The notes under the pieces were generated by a model that saw only the letters and a program-made list of their open reading frames with translations, ran no database searches and had not been told where the DNA came from. The position numbers and the translations under genes are program-made. DNA of 64,000 bases. Origin: Paracyclopina nana. Lineage: Eukaryota > Arthropoda > Copepoda > Cyclopoida > Cyclopettidae. Shown piece by piece: positions 56,600 through 64,000 of the stretch; position 1 is the first letter of the stretch; every line of letters starts with the position of its first letter. The stretch is taken from contig JAGUCH010000002.1 in assembly GCA_019096065.1 (NCBI GenBank), positions 17,124,501 to 17,188,500 on the forward strand, read 5' to 3'.

Positions 56600-56646
56600 A
56601 CCGTAGGCCCGCCCCCCGCTGTCCATTTATGGACGCCTTTACCTAG
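56600..56646 (+). other. Right terminus of Helitron copy 2
   Basis: ACCGTAGGCCCGCCCCCCG, hairpin GTCCAT-TT-ATGGAC (56621-56634), spacer, CTAG (56643-56646), then kelch exon sequence TTTTAGTTTCTAAG. Confidence 0.9.
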
Positions 56647-56721
56647 TTTTAGTTTCTAAGCCTGACGCTGGCAAAGACCTGAGTTGGCGCCATGTGGAGT
56701 TGACATAGCCCCAAGATTGAC
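56647..56721 (-). pseudogene. Kelch copy B, 5' part of interrupted terminal exon
   Basis: Matches 8607-8678 including the acceptor (ATTTTAG|GTCAATC at 56722/56721). It is separated from the rest of the exon by Helitron copy 2. Confidence 0.88.
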
Positions 56722-57686
56722 CTAAAATGAGTTAATCAAAGCTTTAGTAAAGCTGAACATATCTATCCAGGATCAAATCAAGATGATCGATAATGTGACC
56801 TATTATCTCAGCTGCACTTCTACACTTCATCTGACTATGCTATGGATGGGCTTCTGACAAAAAAAAGTAGAGTTCTTTGAATCGTGAGTTTCATAGATAG
56901 CAGTATCATAACAAAGACATACCATCTACCGACTTTTTTGAAGAAACACTTGGGAGTTGAGTTCAAAATCATGTTTTGTTTTGATAAGTCGAGCCACTTT
57001 TTTTAGGGCGGGTAATTTTTTTAAATGGTTACTTTTTTACTAATGCATAGCATCAGGACTCTTAACATCTTGGTATTGAGTGTCTCATGTTTATCATAGC
57101 CTTAAAATCATTCTATTTTACCGTAATGAAGTAATCCTTTTAAAAAATTCAATACACTTATTTGCTTGGGTCTTTATTTCGAACTACTTCTCCTGTCGCA
57201 AAAACGCGGTAACTCAGTTTTTCTTCTCCTGCAGTGTCAGCTGAAAATCCCAAAAGTTGCCCATGAAGGCCGCTGGGATCGTCCTACATCAATGTTACTG
57301 TTATGATGCTGATGTGAATGAAAAAACTGTCAGGTGATAGAAAACGCCAAATTTCAGCAATTTTTGAAGTGAAAAATCCATGTCTGGTAAAGCTGATTAA
57401 CAGGCTCCTCCCACTGGAGCACTAAAAAATTGGCGCTAAAATCTAAATTTGAATTTCCCGCTTTTTCCCTTAAGCAAGCAGCATAAGCGCCATCGCACAA
57501 ATGACAAAAGAACTAAAATAAGTTCAGTGAATTAGTTTGCATACTTCCGTCTAGAATTGCCATAGCGGATGGCCCTGGATCAAATGTATCTATATAATTG
57601 AGCCAGCGAGGTTTGAAATATAAAAAAAAACCTTTGAATTGCCCAAGCCAGAAAAAATGGTAATTTCAAATTTTATGTTTATTTAC
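56722..57686. other. Kelch copy B intron, enlarged
   Basis: 965 bp, compared with 185 bp in copy A. The ends match copy A (for example AACCTTTGAATTGCCCAAGC near the left exon), but about 780 bases in the middle are new. I see no coding sequence or clear element ends in it. Confidence 0.6.
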
Positions 57687-57998
57687 CAGAGGAACCATGA
57701 AGGTACATCACACCATCCAATGAAGCTACTTCCGAACCACCAGTCAAATCTATGTTATTGTTTTCATAGGTACGCAGCTGAACTGATGAGCCACCAATAT
57801 TCCAAATTCGGTATTGCCTGCTTCCTTTCAGGCCAAATAGTACCAAAGTAAGGTTGTCATATAAAACATATCCACCACATATTTCTTCAGATATGACAGG
57901 CCAATTAACATTAAATGTTACTGCTGGACTAAGTTCTTCATTGGAACTGATATCATTGACTGTTCCAGTGAGGGGATTAATCAGCAGGAAGTGGGTGA
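57687..57998 (-). pseudogene. Kelch copy B, preceding exon
   Basis: Same splice sites as 8864-9175 (acceptor TTTTTTAG|TCACCC, donor TCCTCTG|GTAAAT). The encoded residues are nearly identical (A for S, V for I, Y for H), so the exon itself is intact. It is listed as pseudogene because the following exon is split by about 20 kb of insertions. Confidence 0.75.
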
Positions 57999-58300
57999 CT
58001 AAAAAATCTTTCATGAATCACAAATTTGGTGTTATGGAAATTATACAGCTTCTTTAAAGGCAATTTTACATGGTCACGCCTGCAAAAGATTCTTCCAAAT
58101 TCGTATTGTTGCGGTAACTATCGTTGAAAAATTTAGGAAACTTAGGATGGGTTAAAAAAACTGAAGCTTGACACCAATAAAATTTCCAGAAAGCAAGTTT
58201 CTAGTCACTTTTTGACAGATAGTGGCTTTTCTGCATTGAAAGGGGCCATTTTTGGGCTACGCGCATGAGTCCAGCTTTGCTAAAATTGCTGAATAGCTAT
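57999..58300. other. Region upstream of kelch copy B
   Basis: Matches copy A only as far as CAAATTTGGTG (about 58030), then diverges. No feature recognised. Confidence 0.4.
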
Positions 58301-58309
58301 TTTATATTA

Positions 58310-59060
58310 TTGGGACATATTAAAATGTGCCATATAGCCAATAAGGTAACGAGGCTATACAATCTGATTTTAAAAAAGTGCCCATTTCTTATAATCCCAT
58401 ATAGGAAATAGTCATATCAGATTGTCCCATTAGAAATGATCCCATGGCTAATTGCCTCAAAGCATATTGCCCCATATAGCATTTTAGAGTATACCATAAT
58501 GTCTCATAGCCTATTTCCCATATCATTTGGTCTCATAGCATTTGTCTCATGGTACGTTGTCAAATAGCATAATGTCCAATATAGCATATTAGAGTATAGC
58601 ATAATGTCTCATAGCCTAGTGTCCCTTATCATTTGGTCTCATAGCATATTGTCTCATGGTATGTTGTCAAATAGCATAATGTCCCATAGCATATTTGCTC
58701 ATAGCATATTGTCCCATATCATTTTATTTCATAGCAAATTGTCACACAGGGAAAAGTGCCGTAGGGCAAAAGTGTCCAAGGGCAAAAGTGTCCAAGGGCA
58801 AGTCCCCAGGGGCAAAAGTCCCCAAGGCCAAATTATCTAAGGGCAAATGCTTCAAGGGCAAATATCCCTCGGGCAAAAGTCCCCAGGGGCAAAAGTCCCA
58901 TGAGCAAAAGACTCCACATGCAAACAGACAAGGGCAAAAAGACCAAAGGCACATGGCCAAAGGCATAAGTCCTGAGACCAGCTAATTGCCACATTGCATA
59001 TTGTCTCATAGCATGTTGTTCCATGACAAATTGTCTCATAACTAATTGTCTCATATCAAA
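58310..59060. repeat. Simple-repeat domain, TGTCTCATAGCATAT type
   Basis: Irregular ~13-bp units based on ATAGCATATTGTCTC. It encloses a second family at 58741-58980 (GGGCAAAAGTCCCCAA, 12-18-bp units). Its reverse complement forms the next domain. Confidence 0.85.
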
Positions 59061-59084
59061 TTGTCACACTATGCGACAAAATCG

Positions 59085-59625
59085 ATTTTCTATGGAACAA
59101 TATGCTATGTGACAAATTGCTATTAGAAAATTAGCTATGGAAAATTATGATGAGACAATATGCTATGTGACAATATGCAATGAACGGATTTGCCATGTGA
59201 CAATATGCTATGAGACAATTTGCTATGAGACAATACGCTATGAGACAATCTGCTATGGGACAATAAGTTATGGGACAATATGCTATGTGACAATATGCAA
59301 TGAACGGATTTGCCATGTGACAATATGCTATGAGACAATTTGCTATGAGACAATACGCTATGAGACAATCTGCTATGGGACAATAAGTTATGGGACAATA
59401 TGCTATGTGACAATATGCTATGAGCCAATTTGCCATATGACAATATACTATGAGACAATATGCTATGAGACAAAACGCCCTGTGACAATAAGCTATGTAA
59501 CAACATGCTATGAGCCATTGCGCAATGAGACAATTTGTTATGGGCTATTGTGCTTTGTGACACTATGCTGTGTGACAATAGGCTATGTGACAAATGCTTA
59601 TTATGACCATTTGCTTTGATCATTA
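59085..59625. repeat. Simple-repeat domain, inverted: CTATGAGACAATATG type
   Basis: The same ~13-bp unit as 58310-59060 in reverse orientation, so the two domains form a long imperfect inverted repeat. A 120-bp block (about 59159-59278) is repeated immediately at 59279-59398. Long open frames here are artefacts of the repeat. Confidence 0.88.
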
Positions 59626-59889
59626 AAAAGAGCCTTGTTACCTTATTGGAAGAATTTGAAATTAATAATTTGCAACATTTTGTAAACCTGGACACATGCG
59701 CGTAGCCAATATTAGAAGTGTTCCTGGCAACTTGGGTGCAAATGCACTCAGTTTTTGCTGAGATTTGAGCCTTCAAAAGAATTCCCTGCTTAACTTGACT
59801 TAGCCTGAAAAATGAGCTTAAAACCTCAACTTAAAAAAACATAGGAATGCTTAAAACTTTCAGAAAACTTTCTGAGAATTTCTGGTTGT

Positions 59890-60490
59890 GGGTGAGATTA
59901 CCAGGGGTGGATAAAGACCTCCAAAAGTTCTTGGTTTTTTTCGTTGAGCCAGCTGAGGTTCTCACTGCATACTTGTCAGTCAAGTAGCAAGTATCATTGA
60001 ACTTGAATCCATTGCAGGTTTTCTGTTGAAGGCATGCAAATGTGCACCTTTGAAAGTCCCTAGAAAATCAAGGCGAGATTGCACAAACTTGCACCTGCTT
60101 AGGTTGAGGCACTCTTACAAATTTGGGCCAAATTGCACCAATTGCATGGATGATGGCTCGAAAAAACCTCCACCCTTGAATGATTTTTGGGACATAAATG
60201 CCATGACAGCATGCAAATTGCAAAAAAATAAGTGACATTCAAGGCAAGTGGAAATTCTCATTTTAAATGACTTTAAAAATTTGCTCAGCAAAGTGCTCTA
60301 CTTGGTATTATTCTCAGCCTTGCTTTAAGGCTCAAAATTGGCCCTTTTTGTGAAAGATTGCAAAAACTGCTGTTTGCCTTATCAAGGCTAGAACAGAACT
60401 GAAAATTGCCTTTGGACAAACATGACTGATATGGTTGCAGTGGCAACTTTTCATAACTGCATCTTGCATGACCAAACTGACTTTTTCACA
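59890..60490. other. Kelch-unit flank (copy of 9281-9311 plus 34649-35310)
   Basis: Carries ATTACCAGGGGTGG and CTCCAAAAGTTCTTGG followed directly by TTTTTTTCGTTGAGCC. In the first unit the two parts lie on either side of Helitron copy 1. It is therefore the unoccupied site for that insertion. Confidence 0.75.
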
Positions 60491-60799
60491 TACTATTTGC
60501 TAACTAAAATTGGCCAAAGTATGTTGCAACAGAAGAGGATAATCTAGTTTAAAAACCGCAAAATGTCACCTTGTATTTCACATTGATGTCAATGTTATGA
60601 TCACTTCTAATGCCTTCTAGGGTTGACTAAACTAGTTAACAAAGACATTTGAATCGCTCAAGTTGTTGGCAGACTAGAATGTTTTAGTCGACCCTAGCAG
60701 ACTGGCTTTACTAGCTAAGGTTAGGTTAGGATTGGCAAAACTATTGCTGATGGCAAAGCAACAAAGATTTAATTGACCCTAGCTAGCCTGCGATTAACT

Positions 60800-61630
60800 A
60801 GTTTGACTACATAGTGCACAGTGGGGCAAAGTAGATGAAAAAGTTCACGAATAAAAATGGCTCGTTGTGCACAATGGGGAAAAGTGGACGAAAAAAGTTC
60901 ATGAATAAAAATGGCTGATTGTGCACAATGGGGTAACATTGACGAAAAAAGCTCACCTTCAGTAGTTGCCCATAGCGCACAGTGGGGTAACACGGACAAA
61001 AAAGTTCACCTTTAAAAGTGGCCCATAGTACACATTAAGGTAAAGTGGACAAAAAAATCTTTAAAAATAAGCCCAAAGTGCACAGTGGGGTAAAGTAGAC
61101 AAAAAATACCATTTAACATAGTTCACAGCGGGGTCACAAATACCAACAAAATCCCTATGAAAGTCGCTTTTTTGTGCGAAAGTAGAGTGGAAAACGTAGC
61201 CCAAAAAGCACAGTGGAGTAAAGCGGACAAAAAAAGTTTGCAATTTAGAGCGGCTCAAAAATGCACACTGGGGTAAAGTGGAAAAAAGTTCATCCTCAAA
61301 ATAAGTCGTATAGTGCACAATAGGATAAAGCGGACGAAAAAATCCCTTTCAGATGTGGTTCATAGTGCACATAGAATTGGGGTAATGTGGACGAAAAAAA
61401 TAGCACATAGTTCACAATTGGGCAAGAGAAAGAAAATAGTTTGCAATTAAAAGTTGCACATAACTCACAAGGGGGAAAGTGGATGAAAAAAGGTTTGCCT
61501 TTTAAAGCAGCACAGTAGGATAAAAGTGGACGAAAAAAACTTATCCTTCTTATAAGAAGACTATCGATCATGCACAGTACGATAAAGTGGACAAAAAAGT
61601 TCATCTTGGTATATCTGTTTAGATCCGAGT
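60800..61630. repeat. Degenerate ~55-60-bp minisatellite (GTGCACAGTGGGGTAAAGTGGAC)
   Basis: About 14 units beginning G(T/C)GCACAxTGGGGTAA and followed by GACGAAAAAAGTTCA. Open frames on the minus strand are repeat artefacts. 60490-60800 and 61630-61785 show nothing recognisable. Confidence 0.85.
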
Positions 61631-61827
61631 CAGCAAAAATCCTCTCTGCCAAAAATCGTTCAATTGAACATTTGTTGAATTAAAATTCGTTTGATCATTG
61701 TAACTTGACTTTACAGAAGAGATAACAGGGATCCCATAACGAATTTATCTTGATCTTGCAGAAATTATTAGCTAAAAAGCACACTTTTATTGAAACAAAT
61801 TAAGAATATAAATGACAGACAACAACT

Positions 61828-62210
61828 TCACATTTGGGTGAAATACGAGTCCTGCATGAGATACAGCTTGTCAATGGGGTTGGCGCTGTGCAGCAACTCC
61901 ACCCCCGGGGGCTAAGCATGGGCGCTCGCAGGTGTATGCAGGTGCTGATGCACCTGAGGCAGGTGATGAAGGTACTACAGGTGCATGTCCTGTAGATGCA
62001 GGGCGCTAGAAGGTGGATGCAGGTGCTGAAGCACCTGAGGTAGGTGCTGAAGGTGCTACAGGTGCATGTCCTTTAGATCCAGGGCGCTAGCAGGTGGTTG
62101 TAGGTGCTCATGCAACTGAGACAGGTGCTGCTTGTGGTGCATGGGCATGCCCCGCAGATCCAGGGCCTCTTGGGTCGACCCCTTGGGTATCGGGGTGACG
62201 ACATTGGGCT
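61828..62210 (-). pseudogene. Decayed copy of the LMX1-type gene's last exon
   Basis: Minus strand, same ending as the gene at 63829: SANPIDKLYLMQDSYFTQM with TGA at 61828-61830 and an AATAAA at 61791-61786. Upstream it has three in-frame stops (TAG at about 61912-61914, and two at the HL* ends of repeated His/Gln/Leu-rich units). The His-rich part is present about three times in tandem (HLQHLPQV-type units), and the copy extends further upstream (IPKGSTQEALDLRGMPMHH) than the window shows for the main gene. It is a duplicated and decaying 3' end. Confidence 0.72.
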
Positions 62211-62224
62211 GTCTCACTGGTCTC

Positions 62225-62697
62225 GTAGGACTCCTACCCTTGGATCGACAACGGACCAGCCGTGGATAGACTGCGACGAACCGGCCTCGGATCGACGAAA
62301 CGGATCGTCCCTGGATCGACTACTACTACGGACAGTCCCCAAATCGACGAGACGGATCATCCTTGGATCGACTGTTAGAACACACAGTCCTTGGATGGAC
62401 CAGGACTGACATGTATTTGGTTAGACAAAAAAATGAACTGTACTTGGATAGACAAGACGAATCATCCTTGGATCGACTATGAGAACATACAGTCCCTGGA
62501 TCGAATAACGGATCGTCCTTGGATAGACAAAAGACGGGTTGTACTTGCATCGACGGGACGAATCAGCCTTGGATCGACTGAGAGAACAGACTGTACTTGG
62601 ATCGACTGGGAAAACATACTGTACTTGGATCGACTGGGAAAACGGACTGTACTTGGATAGACTGGGAAAACAGACTGTACTTGGATAGACTGGGAAA
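62225..62697. repeat. ~30-bp repeats, TTGGATCGACTGxGAxAACxxACTGTAC type (left arm)
   Basis: Degenerate tandem units based on CTTGGATCGACTGGGAAAAC. Their reverse complement (AGTCTATCCAAGGACAGTCT) makes up 63220-63665, so the SGNH exon between them is flanked by inverted repeat arrays. Confidence 0.85.
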
Positions 62698-62921
62698 ACT
62701 TTATTTTTTAGCTTTGCCAACCACCATTTAGTAGCAGTATGCACAGAAGTCAGAATTTGAGGCTTGAAATTGAAAACAATCGAAAATTCCGTTTCAAAGC
62801 TGGCAACACTTTTGCTGTCAGAGTTAAAACTCAAATAGTTGAAAGTGCTCAAAAAATGAGGTACAGCTTAAAATGTTAGTCAAATTTTCGAAGCATGCTA
62901 TTAATTGTTTCTTAATTCCAG

Positions 62922-63186
62922 GAAGCAAATAATATTGATTGGTTTATTGCCTTGCCCTCAAAAGGAGACTGAAACAAAAGAGCTTTTTAAAAAAGCTTGT
63001 AAAGGAATGCTGCAGCTTGCAAGAAAATACTCTTTCTGCACTTATATTCCGATGGAGAAAAAGTTCCTTAAAAATGGACATGCCATTGATGGCTACTTTT
63101 CTGATGGCCTACACTTGAATGCTTGTGGAGCATCTGTCTATGCAAATTATTTGTACCAATGGCTTATGGCTTTGCCTAAGAAATAG
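62922..63186 (+). CDS. SGNH-hydrolase-like exon, C-terminal fragment
   Basis: The acceptor TTCTTAATTCCAG|GAAGC (62921/62922) opens a frame to TAG at 63184-63186. It encodes KQIILIGLLPCPQKETETKE, then FCTYIPMEKKFLKNGHAIDG and YFSDGLHLNACGASVYANYL. The D-G-L-H-L-N-x-x-G block carries the Asp and His of the SGNH/GDSL catalytic triad. The earlier blocks (GDS and GxND) would lie in upstream exons, which I cannot find here. Such esterase domains occur in cellular enzymes and in some transposable elements. The inverted repeat arrays on both sides suggest a mobile element, perhaps one that captured the exon. Confidence 0.55.
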
Positions 63187-63219
63187 ATGTCTAATTTTAT
63201 CAGATATTATTTCATCATT

Positions 63220-63665
63220 TGGCAATCTATCCAAGGACAGTCTGTTCTGAGAGTCTATCCAAGGACAGTCTGTTCTGGTAGTCTATCCAAGGACAGTCTG
63301 TTCTGACAGTCTATCCAGGGACAGCTCGTTCTAGTCTATCCAGGGACTGTTTGTCATTGCAGTCTAACTTAGTACAGTACGTTCTAGCTGTCGATCCAAG
63401 TACGATCCGTTTTTCGATTCAGGGACAGTCTGTTCTGTCAGTCTATCCAAGCACAGTTCGTTCTAGTCGATCCAGGTCCTGCTAAGTCGTAGTAGTCGAT
63501 CCAAGGATGATCCGTTTCATTGATCCAAGGACTGTTCGTCTTCATATTCTATCCAAGGACGATCCGTCTCGTCGATCCAGGGACTATGGGTTCTGTCTGT
63601 CTATCCAAGGATGATCCGTTGCAGTCTATCCAGGGACAGTATGTCCTAGTCGATCCAAGTACGGC
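63220..63665. repeat. ~30-bp repeats, CTATCCAAGGACAGTCTGTTCT type (right arm)
   Basis: Inverted partner of 62225-62697; about 15 degenerate units. Confidence 0.85.
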
Positions 63666-63786
63666 CGCCCGTCTCGTAGTAGGTAGCAATGTCATCCATA
63701 ATATCGAAAACCAGCTTTATTGTCATCACTGTGACAATGTGCTGTATTTAAAATATTTGCTGAAATGCTGCACTGAAGAGCCCACT

Positions 63787-63792
63787 TTTATT
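63787..63792 (-). promoter_or_regulatory. Poly(A) signal of the LMX1-type gene
   Basis: AATAAA on the minus strand, 37 bases past the stop codon. The same signal is kept in the decayed copy. Confidence 0.6.
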
Positions 63793-63828
63793 GAAACAAA
63801 TATGGCATGTAAATGACATAGAACAACT

Positions 63829-64000
63829 TCACATTTGGGTGAAATACGAGTCCTGCATGAGATACAGCTTGTCAATGGGGTTGGCGCTGTGCAGCGACTC
63901 CACCCCCGGGGGCACAGCATGGGCGCTCGCAGGTGGGTGCAGGTGCTGGTGCACCTGAGGCAGGTGGTGGAGGTGCTGAAGGTGCTGGGGGTGCATGGGC
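63829..64000 (-). CDS. LIM-homeobox protein, LMX1 type, C-terminal end (gene continues past window)
   Basis: Minus strand, open from the window edge to TGA at 63829-63831. The peptide is rich in His, Gln, Leu and Pro (HPQHLQHLHHLPQVHQHLHP), then PPGVESLHSANPIDKLYLMQ and DSYFTQM. The motif N-P-I-D-x-L-Y-x-M-Q-x-S-Y-F at the extreme C-terminus is the signature of LMX1 LIM-homeodomain transcription factors (vertebrate LMX1A/B end in close variants). The LIM and homeodomains would be in upstream exons beyond 64000. The identification rests on this tail alone. Confidence 0.62.
   Translation of the reverse strand, partial: PMHPQHLQHLHHLPQVHQHLHPPASAHAVPPGVESLHSANPIDKLYLMQDSYFTQM

Larger units (their letters stand above)
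42873..56646 (+). mobile_element. Helitron-type rolling-circle transposon, copy 2 (13.8 kb)
   Basis: Both boundaries are fixed by the kelch exon: copy A has GTAAATTTCATAATTTTAGTTTC, while here CATAATT is followed by the element and TTTTAGTTTC resumes after CTAG (56643-56646). The net gain of two T fits insertion at a T-run. The left end begins with a 12-bp-stem hairpin (GGGGGGCGGGCC-GAA-GGCCCGCCCCCC). The order of contents is as in copy 1, but with 19 satellite monomers instead of 80, six N-terminal modules instead of four, and several private one-base losses in the coding region. Confidence 0.9.

Noticed and set aside
58604-59776. ORFs of up to 213 codons (SHSILSHS and CYETICYE repeats)
   Set aside because: They are translations of ~13-bp simple repeats in a long inverted repeat.
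60769-61652. Minus-strand ORFs with LPHCA repeats
   Set aside because: They are translations of a degenerate 55-60-bp minisatellite.
63726-63920. Minus-strand 64-codon ORF at the LMX1 tail
   Set aside because: It is in another frame; the frame ending NPIDKLYLMQDSYFTQM is shared by the two copies and matches the LMX1 C-terminus.

Overview
The window is an AT-rich, repeat-laden piece of an animal nuclear genome, most likely an arthropod or a related invertebrate. The reasons are GT-AG introns, short AATAAA signals, a filamin gene, kelch-repeat exons and a LIM-homeobox (LMX1-type) tail. Nothing in it looks bacterial. The species cannot be named from sequence alone.

Layout. (1) 1-7.9 kb, plus strand: the last four exons of a filamin (nine Ig-like filamin repeats, then a short tail, stop and poly(A) signal). 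Its introns hold several terminal-inverted-repeat elements, one with a 9-bp target duplication. (2) 8.1-9.2 kb and 35.6-58.0 kb, minus strand: two tandemly duplicated copies of a kelch-repeat gene. Copy A has two intact exons. Copy B is the same pair of exons, but one exon is split by two large insertions. (3) 9.3-34.6 kb and 42.9-56.6 kb: two large autonomous Helitron-type rolling-circle transposons in the same orientation, one in each kelch unit. (4) 36.1-42.8 kb: a 6.7-kb element made almost wholly of minisatellite blocks, with matching inverted ends, also inside kelch copy B. (5) 58.3-61.6 kb: further simple and minisatellite arrays plus a duplicated flank. (6) 61.8-64.0 kb, minus strand: the 3' end of an LMX1-type gene, and beside it a decayed copy of that 3' end. 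The two are separated by inverted ~30-bp repeat arrays around an SGNH-hydrolase-like exon.

The Helitrons are the main interest. Each has, in order: a tRNA-Cys-like sequence at the left end; a leader with a splice donor; a 171/172-bp satellite array (80 monomers in one copy, 19 in the other); a conserved splice acceptor; then one long coding region. If a handful of single-base deficits are allowed for, that region reads as one protein: 69-residue repeat modules, a ubiquitin-specific-protease (C19-type) domain with its Cys/His/Asp motifs, a zinc-ribbon/DUF6570-like segment, a two-tyrosine HUH Rep domain and a Pif1-type helicase. A convergent, spliced second gene encodes an RGG-box, Gln-rich protein. 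The right end has a second tRNA-like Pol III unit, a GC-rich inverted repeat, a 14-nt hairpin and CTAG. Both copies keep all of this, so it appears to be the element's own gene set. Within each element the parts would be expected to act together in rolling-circle transposition (Rep nicking, Pif1 unwinding). The roles of the USP domain, the modules and the RGG protein are not known to me.
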